A stretch of DNA of 64,000 nucleotides from Bigelowiella natans CCMP2755 (Eukaryota > Cercozoa > Chlorarachniophyceae): the NCBI GenBank assembly GCA_000320545.1, contig ADNK01001278.1:104501-168500 (forward strand), written 5' to 3'. Position 1 is the first letter of the stretch. Each line of letters starts with the position of its first letter. Of the stretch, positions 10,801-25,252 are shown piece after piece. Below the pieces are notes generated by a model. It was not told the origin of the DNA. It did not search any database and saw only the letters and a program-made list of their open reading frames with translations. The translations under genes were made by a program, and so were the position numbers.

Positions 10801-13788
10801 TACTCACCACCACCAGCAGCAGCAGCAGCAGCGTAGTCACCACTACAGTACTAATCAGCACTATAATTACGAGCAGCATGGTTTGCAACCTGCTTCATCA
10901 CTCCAGAAGACCTTGATGGGCTTGCCGCTGATGCCGTTGCAAGATGGAACCTTCGCGCTTCTAAGTGAGCAGAAAGACAGGGAGAAGGAGGAGGAGGAGG
11001 AAAGGGAGGGAGCAGCATCGTCATCATCTCTCGCGACCGCACGAGCAAGCATTCGACAACGGGTGTATCTACCCTCCGAGGAGGAGCGCCGGCTATTCAT
11101 TCGTTCTCCCCTGGTTGCGCCGCTGCTGCTCTCTGCACAAACAAGTCTGCCTCCAAAGATCTATAAACTTCTAACAGCTCTTGCCGACGATGATGGCCAC
11201 AACATTAATAACAACGTGAGGCGATTGGGGGGGATGGAGGCCGTCTACTTCGCCTGTCTCGCGCTGCCAAAGGAGTGGGAGGGCCAGGATCGGGTTGAGG
11301 CTCCCTGGAAGAAACAGATAAAGAACAAAAGGAAGAACGAGAAGACAGAAGAGGAAGGGGAAGCGCAGGATGGAGGGACAAAGCTGGTGGTGGTGGAAAC
11401 TGATAGCAAAAAGTTCAGTAGCAGTAGTATTGACGTCGACCGTACGTGGCTCCAGAAAGTCTGGCGATACTGGGCTATTGCCGGCTTGGAGAGGAGGAGG
11501 AAGAAGAAGAAGAAGATTCTTGCCAAGATGCCATTGGAGGAGAAAAAGCAAGGACGAGTTGAGAAAAAAGAGGAAGGAGAAGATGAAGAAGAAGAAAAGT
11601 GGGATTCGGTGGAGAGTAGAAGCGCATTGTCATGGCTTAAATACGCACAATATCCACTGGTGCCGACGGTCGATGGAGACATGTGGAGATGCGACGCTGC
11701 CAAGCAGTTGCTGCTTCCTCAAGGCCTGAATGCCCCCATGATGTCGCTTTTGAGGAAGATCGGTGTTGCGTGCGTAGATCTCGATATCATTGGCGGTGGC
11801 AACACCCACAGCAGCTTCACAGCCTCTTCGTCATTCACGACATCATCATCGGTGTCGGCGCGTCCTGTTGTACCGACAGCACCACCACTACTGGAACGAC
11901 TTGCAAAACTAGGTATCGCAGCACTTCCAGAGCCAGGAAACGTACTAGACGCCATCCATAGTAGCAGCAGCAGCAGCAGCCGTAGAGGTGGTAGTAGCAA
12001 TAACAGTAATGGTAGTAGTAGTATGGGCAATAAGCTGATAGGAGGAGGAGGAGAAGAAGAACTAGGGTATTTTTCCAGAATGTTCAATGATTGCAAGGTG
12101 AGCGATCTCGAACGTCAAGCTCTACGACAGCACGTGTGCACAAACGCACTGCGCGGAGGATCAGGAGGGAAAGGTGGCGACGACAAAAAGGGAAGTAGCT
12201 ACGGCAGCAGCAGAACGTTATCATTCGGTGACAAGAAACACGAGAAGATCCTTAAGAAATTGCCTATTTTTCAATGCTATGTTACCCCTGCTGATGATAG
12301 GATGCACAACGGTGCGGCAGCAGTAGGAGTTTATGGGAAGGAGGAGGTGGAGACAAAGCAGGTTGCCTTCAGGAGTTTGGAGACAACGAAATACCTGCCA
12401 CCCGCTGGTGTGATGAAAGAGCTACTGCAAGAAGATTTTGTTATGAACGTGCTTCCCATGGATCAGGTCTTTCTCCTCCTCCTCCTCCTCCTCCTCCTCC
12501 TCCTCCTTCTACTCCCCTCACGTTCCTCTCAATAGTAATACATTCTCCCATTATTGCTTCATCTTAAAAAGAAATCCTCTTCCTACTCTATATCAGGTGC
12601 TGGTGGAGTCGCTCGGTGTTCGGCGGATGGGTGAGGTCGAATTCTACCGAAAGTACGTCGTGGAGCGCTTCGATCATCTTGACCCTTCCACTCGGAAGCG
12701 AGCGACCTTGAAGTTGCTTTCCAATCTATCGCGGCTGGTTCTGCTGCCAGGAGGCCCCGCCCTGAGGGAGCGCCTCAAGGTCGTGCGGTTTCTCACCAAT
12801 GCCAAAAACGAGAGCAAGCTCGTGACCGATCTCTACGATCCAGAGGTACTACTGTTTCATCTACACAGTTGTGCGGTTTCATGGAGAGCTCCATGAGGCT
12901 GTGTTGTTGCTTCCCATTATCATCGTCGCCAATGCCTATTATCCCTCCTTGCGTCTGCTGTTGTTGTCGTTGGTAGGTGGCTTTGCTGCGATCGGTGCTA
13001 GCGTCCTCGTCCTGGTTTCCTACTGGTGCTTTCGCTACCAGGGAGGTCCTTGTGACGTTGCGAGACCTTGGACTACGGACGTCGCTTGACCGCCATGCTG
13101 TTCTCGTGTGTGCCACTCATATTGCTGCTGCTGCTGCTGCTGCTACAAACCACCAGTACCCGCAGCAACAGAAGCACAATGATGACGACATGATGACAGG
13201 GGAGCGGAAGAAGACGAAGGAGGAGGATAAGGAAGATGGGGAGAAGGCTGCACTGGGGCTCTCGAATCGGCTTCTACGCGCTGTCGACATCCATATAGAT
13301 AAGCTTATCTCCGAGAAGGATCCTGCTTCTCCATCAACGCCATCGTCTTCGTCGTTGTCGTTCTCTGAATGGAGGAAAAAGCTGGTCACACTGCCATGGT
13401 TACCAGTATTCAAACGACGCCCTGTTAAAGGCCTACCTTGGCCTCCCCTTGCCTTCCACATCGACGACGACGACGACGGCAAAGCCTTCGATGATGGAAA
13501 AGGCCACAGCACAAGTCAACCGCTTTCGAGTATCGGAAAAGCTTGCTTGGCTAGTGCGAAATTCACCCGACCAATGTCTGATCAGTGGCTCGTATCGGTT
13601 TCAATGCACATCCTGGATGCTGAGGTACGCAGTGAGAAGCTGAGGGCCATCTTTGGCTTTGATCAGCCGGTTCCTGCTACGGTAAGTATTTATGTACTCG
13701 TGTAGTACACCTTATATATTTCTCGCTATTATTCATCACTAATTCGTACTCAATCATCGTCGTCATCTCTATAGTTCTTACATCAATC

Positions 13789-13826
<38 letters not shown>

Positions 13827-16800
13827 CCCTACAAAAGGCATTGGTGACCCAGCTACAAGCTTTCAGCCAAATAGTAACGTCGTCGTCGTCGTCGTCATCG
13901 TCATCACCCTCCTCACCCTCCTCCTTGCCGTCGCGGGATGAGAACGATAGCGACAGGATGAATGTGAAACGGATCAATAATAAAACCAATAACACGGAGG
14001 AGTACAAGGTACTAGATCGTGTTCCTTCTCCCCATTACTCATTGATTAGCATTATTCACTACCGCACGAATGCACACAACGCTGCTGCTGCTGCTGCCGC
14101 TCGTTACCGGATTTAATTCCGACAATATGTGCAACTTCATTCCCAGCAAGCAGCCCACAGTTCTTACGAAATTCTTTCATCCTCAGGCATTGTGTGAGGC
14201 GTTAGTAGTGCAGCTACCACGTTTATACGAGGCCCTCTGTAAGCATCTTCTCATGAGTGATGCTCCTGTAGCTGAACCTGATGTGGAGAAGGCTGGTGCT
14301 TCTCTTCCGCCTCGTCCTCCCCCTCCTTACAATGTGAGAGACTTGATCGTGTCGCGGCTGGGTTCTAGCGCCTCCGTATGGCTAGGCGAAGAGCACTTCG
14401 TGTCTCCATCGTGTGTGGCTCTCTCCGTGGCTCTCAATGCGCAACCGTATGTTTACGATGATGCTGACGATGGCAATTACACATTGATGAGGATGACGAT
14501 GATGATGATGATGATGATGACGATAGTAGGTATGATAGTATTCGGTATTTTAGATCCTACTCTTGCATCGCAACTGCTTCCACGTCTAGAAACCAACGAT
14601 TTGTATCGAATTTGAGCCATTATCATCATCATCCGTGTAGGTACTTGTATGGCGCTCCGGTATCCATGCGGAGCTTCCGACCACTACTTAAGGCGATCGG
14701 AGTGCGAGACTCATTTAGTGCCGTCGACTATGCGGAAGTGTTGGATATCATGCAAAAGGAGCACGGCGGGCGCTCGCTGCCTGACAAGCGTGCAGAACTC
14801 GCGATGGAAATTGCGAGGCATCTGTAATGAATGATAATGATGATGATGACGGTGCATGATTGAACTTTCTTTCCCTAAGCGATAACGTGATGTCGATGAT
14901 GATCGGGTATATTATTTGAAACACCACCACTGCCATCTGGTTGCAGGTACGATCACGCATCATCTCTGGGAAACCCACCGTACCTTCCTTCGGAGGCGAA
15001 CGTTCTAATGCTGGCAACAACTATGTACTACAACGACGCTCCTTGGCTGCGCGATGGCAACGATCAAAGCCAGCAGCAGCAGCAGCAGCAGCAAAAGCAA
15101 CGAGTCGTCGTCAACCCAAAGCTTTCCCATGCTGTAGCCGCTCGGTTGGGCGTTAAGTCGCTAAGATCGGAGCTTCTCAGCACAAACGCGAGCGGCCTTA
15201 ACGAGCATCTGGGGCTGAAAATGAGCTCCGAAGCTTTCGGACAAAGGGAGAATTTGACACAGCGGTTGAAGAACATCTTGTTGCTGTATGCGGAGGGTCC
15301 CGGCACATTGTTCGAGTTTGTGCAGAACGCAGATGATGCAGGGGCAAGCAAGGTCGTCTTCCTGCTCGACCTAAAAACACATGGCCAAAAGGCGCTCATT
15401 GCGTCTAAAATGCGCCACGCTCAGGTATGATCACTGCTGCTGCTCTAATATCTACCGAGGAGAGAGAGGGAGGGGGGGGGGAAAGAAAAGGGATTGAGGG
15501 GAGAGAGAAATGACAGTTTTTGATTAAGTGCATTCTAAATTTACTATCACCTTACAAGGGCCCGGCTTTATGCGTGTACAATGACTCGATGTTCACACCG
15601 CGCGATTTGATCGCAATCTCGCGCATCGGACAAGGCAGCAAGCTCACGAATATGGGCAAGACCGGCCGTTTTGGACTCGGCTTCAACAGTTGCTACCATT
15701 TTACGGATATTCCCAGTTTCGTCTCAGGCACATCGTTGGTCATATTTGATCCGCACCTAGACTACCTTCCAGGGGCTAATGCAAGCGACCCAGGACTCCT
15801 TGTCAAGTTTGGGGAGAATCGTCCGGATATCCGCCGGGCATTTCCGCACCAGTTTGAGCCGTATCTGCTTTTTGGCTGCGACCTCAAATCAGAGTGCGTA
15901 TGCGCGCTCATTTGTAGTAATGATATGCGCGATCGTTGTTTTGGTTTTTCAAGTGTTGTTCTTCTTTGTCACTCGTTTCCCTTTCCTCCTCCTTATCCTC
16001 CTCCTCTTCACTCTCCCTCCCTACCCAGTGAATGGTCTCATCATTTTCCAATCTTCCCCTCCCTCCCCGTCCTTCATTATTTTTAGTTTCAAGGGCACGT
16101 TGTTTCGGTTTCCGCTGCGCTCGTCGGAGATGGCCGCTAAAAGCAACATAAAATCCATCGAATGCACGCCAGCTAGCATTCTTGACCTCTTCCGTACCTT
16201 TGAGGAACCGGCGCGCATGTGTCTGCTTTTCCTTCGTCACGTTGTACGGCTTGAGGTGAAGGTCCGGTTAGAAACCGGCCAGATCGTGGACCTCTTTGAT
16301 GTGTGCTTGGAGGATGCAACACAACGAAAGAGGGGCGTGTGGCATCGAGTGGCACGGCAGGTAGTAGAGAGACCGAAGAGCGCCAATTCTAGTCTATGAA
16401 GAGTCGTTAAACAAGCGAGAGAGAGGGGGAGAGAGGACAGAGAGGGAAGGAACACGAGGAAGAGCAAAGGTTGGGAGGCTACGAGTTGTGACATGGACGC
16501 AGCTCGCAGCAGCAAAGCTCACAATTTTATGTAGCATGATCTCAATTGTCTTATACATACTCACAAACAAATCGCATCATCACAGATTGGCGTAGGTGGG
16601 GTTTCGAAGCGAGAATTCTTCCAGAAAATGGGCGTGATGGAGGCGAAGAAGCTACCAGGCGGGGCACAAGAGCTTAACGTGAAAACGACCATTTACAACA
16701 GCGAGTACCCTAACCCTGAAGGAGAAAGTCATGATGAAAAGGACGGTAAGGAAACAGGGAAAGCAGCAGCAGCAACAGAGAAATCTAAGGGTACTGCTGT

Positions 16801-19800
16801 CACTCTAGATGTTGATTCTATCGATGATAATATGAAGCAGCAGCAGCGTCCTTGGAAGACCATTCAGGAGAAGTTTCTCATGTATGAGATGATCGGTGGC
16901 GGATCGGCTCGCGATATGGCCGTGGAGAAGGCCGCAAAGGGCCACAAACTACTCCCATGGGCTGGTGTTGCCGCTCGTCTCACTCGCACCGAATCAGTAT
17001 TCGACGACCCGAAGAAGAAGAAGAAAACGCCAGCAACTGCTACGACAGTGACGACGAGGAGCGAGGAGGGGAATACGACGATGATCGGTGGCAATGGAAG
17101 CGCATTTTGCTTCCTGCCACTCCCCGTGAGAACAGGCCTATCTGTGCATGTGAACGGCTACTTCGAGCTGTCGGCAAATCGACGTAACATCTGGTGGGGC
17201 TCGGATATGACGGGCGATGGGGAAATGCGCTCGAGGTGGAATCGGCTGCTCATCAAGGACGTCGTTTCCGACGCCTATGCTAAGGTGATGCAAGAAGAAG
17301 AAGTATACTAGCAGCAATAGTAATAGTAGTAGCAGTAGCAGTAGTTCGTAGTGGTACTATGAATATCACTAGTTGTTATCTATCGCTGTCGTAGCCTGCA
17401 GCAGCAGGTAGTAACATTTCAAGCACTTGCTGCTGTTGGTAAAAAATAGTTCACAAGCAACCGACTGATCTTCTTTGTGTATTTATTCAGCTAATCCTAG
17501 AGGCCTCCAAGCGCTACAAGTACACAGACGAGTGTTACTTTCAGCTATGGCCTCACTCGGAAGCGAAGGGGGAGCCATGGCGCCTCGCACTTCGTGAAAC
17601 TTACCAAAAGCTTGTCGAACTTCCCGTCCTCTACACTACGGAGGAAGAGGGAGAAGAAGCGAATGATGCTGGGAGCAGTAGCGGACAATGGTGCATCCCA
17701 GGAGAGACCGTTTATGTGCCTCACTACTACCCCCATATCAAAAAGGAGAAGAAGAAGGGGAATGTAAAGGAAGAGCAGGGAGGAGGAGGAAGAGGAGGGG
17801 GTGGGGAAGAAAAGAATGAGAAAGCAGTCGGCAGGAGCAGCAATATCGTGGGCAAGAAGTCTCCCTCACTCTCCTTGAGCACAAGCAGCCAGCAGCTGAG
17901 GGAGGACGGCAATAATAAGCACAAGAGAAAAGATAACGACGATGATACTGACGAGGTGATAAAAGAAAAGAAGGCCAAGATCGCAGAACGGTTATTCTTT
18001 GTACTGAAGAAATGCGGGGTGCCGGTGGTTGCGCTCCCGAGCGATGGTATCCGCTATTTTCTAGAGAGGACAGAGAAGGGGCCCAAAAAAGCTAGTGCCA
18101 ACTTCCTCCGATGGTTTCTCTCGACGTTCAATTCCCCCCCTAACCGCTGCACGCGCGATGACGCTTTGTTCCTTCTCGACTACTGTCTCAGCGACTTCAC
18201 TGACTACGAACAGCAGCAACAAAACAAGGAGAAGGATGGTGGTGGTGGTGGTGGTGGTGGTGGAGCTGCTTCTGCCAATAATTTCCATCTAAAAGATAAT
18301 ATCAGCACCAACAACAAAGTAGTAGTAGCATCATCGTCATCAATGCCCTCGGGACGATTTCAGGACTTGATTGGTCTCCCTTTGCTGCCTGTAGCGGATG
18401 GCTCTTTCGTAGCATTCAAGGCCAATGCGCGCGGCACTCGCCACGCGCCGCGCAATGTCTACATCGCTTCGGATAGTGTTAGGTCGATTTTCTGCCCGAA
18501 ACTCGCAAAAAGCTTCCTGCACCCGGGGCTCTCTCCACGACTGAGAGGGCTGTTTGGGCTTGAGGGATTTCAACGGAGCACCAACATTACGAAGCTAGGA
18601 GACCCACACGCAGCCGACCTACTGAAGCTCCTTCTTCCACCCGAGTGGCAAGGAGGCCGCAAAACGCTCTCGTGGGCAACGGTACTTGCTGCTGCTAAGA
18701 GAAGGGAGGAAGAAGACGATGAAAAAGAAGAAAAAGAAGGGGAAATGAAGGACAACAAGAGGAAGCAGCGAAAGAAGAAGAAGAAGAAGATTGGGGGGAA
18801 GGAGGTGGAACGGAATTTTGTTGGTTCTCCAATATGGCTGAAACAACTCTGGAGGTTTCTGCTCCGCGATGTGAAGGACCTATCCGTGTTCTCCGGCGCA
18901 AAAACTGGCCTCCCGATAGTCCCTACACTGAACGGGAAGCTCTGCCAGCTCGATCGAAAGGAACTTGCCATCATTAGCACCGTCGGGTTCCCAAAGCCTG
19001 TAGAGACGCTTCTGGTGAGAAAGCTGAATTGCCTCTGCTTGGATCATGCGAAGATGGGCCTCACAGGTGGTAGTTGCTAGTTCGTTCAAAGGAAAGAAAC
19101 AGTTGGATGATGATGATGATAAGAGGAGGAGAAGAAAGAGGAGGAGGAGGAGGAGAAGGAGGAGGACGACGGAGATCATTACAAACATGATGGGGGGAAG
19201 GAGGAGGGATGATGATAGCGATGATGACGATGATGATGATATTTATTGATGCTGTATGATGACAAATTTAGACAGTTTGTAGACTGCTTTTGCTCTCATT
19301 CTACACCACATCACCATCCATCGATTGTACAAAAGATATTTAGTCTTGTTTATTTTTTTGTGTGTGCACGCATGCATGCACGCAAAATATCATTAATTAG
19401 TGATGGATGGTCGTGCTGATGATCGTTGAATATATACATTATATGTGGTTGACAGCGTCAGAGCTGAGTGGCTCAGTAGTCGGGCCCACCCACGCTCTAT
19501 GGCAATACATCTACAAACCAACGCTACAGGATTTGCTTATCGTCTTCTCCAGGATACTCAAACCGAACCCAGCAGCTTGTCTACTGAGAGGCAGAGGAGG
19601 AGGAGGAGGAGGAGGAGGAGGAGGTAAGTCTATTGTAGAGAGGCACGAAGCTGTGGCCCTTCGGCACTTCATCATTGAATCGGCATTCAAGGAAGGACGC
19701 TTTGTGCTCAAAAAAGAGGTGGTTGTTGTTGCCGTGTAATAGCTCTCATTCACTCACAGAACGACGTAGACAACGCCTCTAGAAGATAGTTCTTGGGAGC

Positions 19801-19951
19801 ACAAAAAGGAAGCAGAAAATCCATATCTGTTGCCGTGTTGCCACCACTATCTTTTCCCTATGTGGAGCACCTACCTACATTTCGACAACACAACACAACA
19901 CACACACCACCATATCCACATTGTAGCAGTAAGATAGCGTGAATTGTCTCC

Positions 19952-19997
<46 letters not shown>

Positions 19998-20985
19998 AGT
20001 GATCATGATTGACCTTGTGCTACTATTGGGCGACGTTGCGCTCACACAATCTTAACAGGAGATCGAGTTCGTGAAATCGTTGCCGATATTCGAGGTGTAC
20101 GAGGGGCATAGATTCTCCTCACGCTCTCCATCATCTTCTTCTCAATCCTCCACAAGTTCTGTTATGCTGCAAGCCCTAACGGGGAGGATACGCCCTCCTA
20201 ACGGTGTAAATGAGCGCCTCCTAGATTCCAGATTCGTGAAGGTGAAGCAGATTTGTAAATTTGAAGATAGAATACTGATGATATTTGCTCAAAGATACGT
20301 CTATGATCGTGTCACGCGGCATCTGCATGTCCTTCGTATTAATAGTTCCACATTGTTCTAAGATTTACTTTAGCGCTGCAGCCATTACTACTATGTGACA
20401 ATAGCATTCAAATGTAAAATTTGGACACTAAGTTGGTTGTGATAACGATGATCTGCTATAAGCTGCTCAGTCTTGTTTACTACTCCTTTCTCCTTCAAAT
20501 CATTATGCTTCTATTTATTCTTCGAGGTTGCTAAACAAGAGGAACGACTGCTGGAGTGCTTGGGCGTGAAGCAGATGGACGAGCTGGAACTCTATAAAAC
20601 ATGCCTCTTCGAGCGGAAAAGCTCCATGCCGATGTTGCCGCAGCACGTCGTCGAGGAGGCCGTCGTCGAGGTTCTACACCAGCTTCCTCGCCTAAATAAA
20701 CAGACGAATGGGGTAAGTTCGTAGCCAGTCATCATTCGATCCATTCGCCCATCACTTCCAAGATACGAATACCTACGTGCTCTTGTATAGTGGAACGACG
20801 TAAGTGATGATAATAATGATGATGATGATGATGATGATAGTGATGGTGATGGTGATGCTAACAACAACGCCCTTTTGCAGAGGTTCAGGGAGTATATCAG
20901 AGGGCAGCGATTCATATCTCCGGATGTTGAAAAGGATGATGGAAAGCACAGCAAGACGAAGAAGAAGACAGCACGACAGACACCA

Positions 20986-21021
<36 letters not shown>

Positions 21022-24000
21022 TACCATCGCCCTGATGAGCTCTATGACCCTAAACAGCCTACACTTGTCGCACTCCTTCCTCGCCGATGCTTCCCTTCGG
21101 CAATGTTTTCGAGCACGGACATCCTACTGACCTTACGCGGCCTGGGACTTAAGAGCAAGATAGATCGAGCGGGCGTGCTCTCTGCTGTACGACACATTAG
21201 CGCCTTGCCAAATATCGGCAGTAGCGATGAGGAGAAGGTGACCCTCGCAATGGCAATGAAGGAGAAGAAGGCACTCGCTCGAAGGCTGTTGTTGGTGCTG
21301 GACAAAACCAGCGGCGAGGATCTCTTCTCTTCTCTTTTGGACGATGACGACAAGAAGCCGGGAGAGGGGCCAGGAAACAATACCAAGAAGGTCGCTGGCG
21401 AGGGTAAAGGTGGCATCATCAGTGAGCTCGACGGTTGTAATAGCGATGCTGCTGAGCTCGACAGTGATGATGACGACAAGGTTCTGGACATATTAAAGAA
21501 AAAGGAGAGGGAGGTTGCGATTAGATGGATCGAGGAACTGCGTCAGACGGCATGGTTACCTGTTATGGCACAACCACCAATTCACGGCCTACCGTGGTAT
21601 CATGCACAGCAGCAGCAGCAGCAGCAGCAGGTAACGGTAATGATAGTATATGTCGAAGAATGATGATGATAATATATAACAATAATAATGATATTAATGA
21701 TAACGACGAAGAAGGATGAGGAAGGAGGGGAGAGAAACATTATAAATAACGTATCAACACCGCGTCATCATCGTTACTGTCGTCCTAGTTACTGTCTCGC
21801 AATTGATGATGAGAGGTATTTGTGTGTATGAGAAGTATTTGTGTATATGTCCTCGCCTTTCCCGTCCATCGTATCATTTCGACTACCCCCTCCTTTTCAC
21901 ATTTCTATCCCCCCCCTCCCCCCCTCTTGCAAGTTCCTCGCTTCGTCATCGAAGGTGCGGCGGCAGAGAGACATGTGGCAGTGCTCGTCATGTATGCACG
22001 TGCTGGACGTCGAGCTTACGAATCCACGCCTTGTAAGGGCGTTGCTCCTCGACTCCCCGCTGCAAGACAAAGTGCTCGCCACACAGCTGCTTCAGCTTGC
22101 GAAAGCGTACAACACGACCATGCCTATGCAAGGAGAGCCCGAGGGAGCAAATAGGCACAATGAGGATGACCATGACGATAATGAGAACAATGAGGGGAAG
22201 GATGCGAAGGTGGAAGTGTTTTCAATTGTACACACACGCGCGCATACATCTTTCACGTGTCAAATGTCGTAAAGTCAATCCCATCAATGTGCGCTCATGT
22301 TCTTCTTGTTTACTTTCATTCATGTGTTAATGTGCACAGGGAGGTGAAGGAAGCGGGTTTCATGAGTCACTGCCGCTTCGGCTGCCACAGCTCTATAATA
22401 TGATCGAGCAACGTGTGAACGACGACAACAACGACCACGATATCGACCTCCAAGAGAGAGGGCTTGAGAAGAGGCAAAGCAACGCCAGTAGTAGTAGCCG
22501 TATCTTCAGCTCCTATTTCAAGAATCGTGCCTGGGTATGGGTCGGAGAGGGCTTTGGATTTTGTTCTGCAAAGAAGGCGGTGCTCAAGAGCACGATCGAT
22601 TGTCGTCCTTACATCTTCCAGCCACCTCGCCTAAGTCCCGGCTACTACAGGCTGCTGCTGAGTAAGGGCTTTGGCGTTGCCAAGGAGTTGACCATCGAGC
22701 AAGTTAAATCAATCCTTCACTCTCTAGCATCCAGGAATCGCGGTCAACCGGTACTATTATCATTATCATTACCATCTCCATTACTACTGCTACTTCTACA
22801 GCTAGTTGACCAGCTACTGCGGTAGTTGAAGAGAAGTACGACAGTTTCTCACCTATTTTTTTTCCCCCTCTTCTTCTTCTTCTTCTTCTCCTTCTTTTTA
22901 GCTCGACGTTGAACAGATCGATTTCGTACTGCGGCTGTTACGATTCTGCGCCTCAGTGATGAGTGGTCTGAGCAAGGAGGATGACGATCGTGAAGAGAAG
23001 GATTACAAGGAGGATGAAGAGGAGAAAAGGATTAGCAAGACTGGGGAAGAGGCGGGGGTCGAGCTGTTAGTGCCGAATGTGAAGGGCATTCTGACGCCAA
23101 TTCGGAGGGCAATGTTCAACGATGCCCCGTGGATATCTAAAGGGCTATCTAATCAGGACAATATCGAGTATGCGTGCTGTATGCAACATTACAACTGATC
23201 AACGACGTTACTGCATTACAAAGCAGCCATCTCATTACTTCCTCCTCCTCCCCTCTTTCTCCATGTGTTAAGGTTCGTACACGCCTCTGTGTCGAAGGAG
23301 TTATCGAGTGAGCTCGGGATCCGATCATTCCGTAAGGCGCTTCTTTCGCAAAAATCAGGGGAAAAAGACATCCCTTGTTGCTCCGTCTCTGACTTGTCGA
23401 TTCTCCTCGCCGACCTCGAAGCCTCCGCTGCACTGGCGTGCCTAGATAATAACGATGATCATCACCACGATAATCTCGCTGATAATGGTAATAATGGTAA
23501 AAGTAACGACGGCAAGCAAAGCAATGCTGGCGGTGCAAGCAATGCGTCGGACGATGACAACAGCATCATCAAAAAAAATGAAGGGGTGGCTACGAGGAAG
23601 GAGATTGATCATCAGCACGACGACAAACCTATCTCTCCGTCAGCAACAGCGGCAGCAGCAGCAGCAGATACAAAGATGCATATTGGCGTTGAGGTATTAT
23701 TTTACTTGTGTACATCATATGTCCATCATCATCATCGTCGTCATCATCATCATCATCATCATGTGTATGGTATTCTCAGCTTCCATACTACTAGTACCAC
23801 CCCTTTTATTGTCGTTCACCTTCTACTACATTGCACCCCCCCCCTCATCCTCCAGGTGATGAAGCACCTAATCGAAGTCGGCGACGTAGCACATGCGCGT
23901 CGGATGGACGTTGTGCTAGAGGGGCGTGAGTTCAAGGCCCAGTCATTGTTCACGCCTCTCCTAGCCGACTTCCAGGGACCGGCAATCTTGGTACGCTACG

Positions 24001-25213
24001 ATGCCCCTCTGAGCTATGAGACTCTACTCCTACTGCAGGTAACATCACGATTATTTCGAGGGATAGAATGATGATAATGATAACGATGATGATGATGATG
24101 ATGATGAATACTGGTGGGAGAGAGGAGAGAGTCGATGAGACGATAGGAAAGGGGGAAAGTTGTGAGCGGACCCCGTCATCTTATTACATTATTACTCATG
24201 ATTCTGATATTGTTATTTACTCCAGACGAGGCTATTTGACTGCTATGGAGTAGACCGTGTAGTCATTCAAGGCCGCCCTACATACTACGGCTTGGGGACG
24301 ATGGCTGCCTACGCATTTGGTGATGTTTTGACAGTGCTGACAGCCGGGAATCTGTACGTCTTTGACCCTCTCCGTGTGTGCTACATCGACGACTCGAAGG
24401 CAGCAGCGGCGATGAAGGGGGCAGATGGACGACCTCCGGTGAGATGATATAGTTACTATCGCCTCTCTCTCTCTCTCACTCTCACTCTCACTCTCTCTCT
24501 TTCTCTTTCCACACTGCTACATACATAGTGTTACTATGCGCATGTGTAGTTGATGGATGTATTTGTCCACCTACCACTAACCACTGCTGCTGCTGCTGCA
24601 ACATTAACAACATCATTACAACGACAACAACACTTACTTGCTCACACTACACTTCTTGTCCTTGTCGCCCCAGAAATCATCATCAGCAGCGTTCAGAACG
24701 GCCACACAGGGGGCGCAGCTGAATGCCCCTAGCAGCAGCACTTCCTCCACGAAGGATGGGAAGGAAGGTGGTGGCTTTGGCAAGGTTTACAGCTTCGGTG
24801 GCTCAGATTTGTGCGAGCGCTTTCCTGACCAATTTGCGCCCTTTGTCAAATCAATCTTCCGCGTCTCCCCATCTTCAAAGTACCCAGGAACTATCCTGAG
24901 AATTCCGCTTCGTAAGGCACCCTCAAGGCTGTCGAGGTTAGTATGGAACTATGCAGATGTGAGCAAGCTCCTGCAAGCGATGCGACCACGGTTGTCGCGC
25001 TGTCTTCTTTTCGGCCAGAGTATGGAGTCGATCCACCTCTTCAAGCAGCACTCAGAGGCGGAGGCAGCACAGCTGTATGCACAGGCCATTGTGCATAGTT
25101 CCAATCTTAGTAATACTCACACATCATCATCATCATCTATATTATATCTATCTTAAGAAACGAAGCAAGGAGAAAGCTTGGGCAGAATTTCCTTCAGCCT
25201 CCCCCCCCCCCCC

Positions 25214-25252
<39 letters not shown>

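Larger units (their letters stand above)
6606..14823 (+). other. Sacsin-like gene, module 1 (exons 1-15)
   Basis: Exons: 6606-6702, 6863-6933, 7078-7172, 7347-7525, 7932-8119, 8263-8610, 8838-9580, 9859-10212, 10288-10535, 10662-12466, 12597-12845, 12977-13681, 13838-14008, 14187-14446 and 14641-14823. The ATP-site motif LIQNADDA is at about residues 39-45, followed by GPALCAHN and GRFGLGFN at 109-116. HFTDIPSFVSADK, the conserved FDPH, GTLFRFPLRTE and the YFELSANRRDIWWGSD block follow. The N-box Asn, the DxD acidic pair and the glycine-rich motif are intact, so this module should bind ATP. Exon 10 alone is 1.8 kb and holds most of the low-complexity inserts. The module ends with SASVWLGEEHFVSPS and PYLYGAP. 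Confidence 0.88.
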
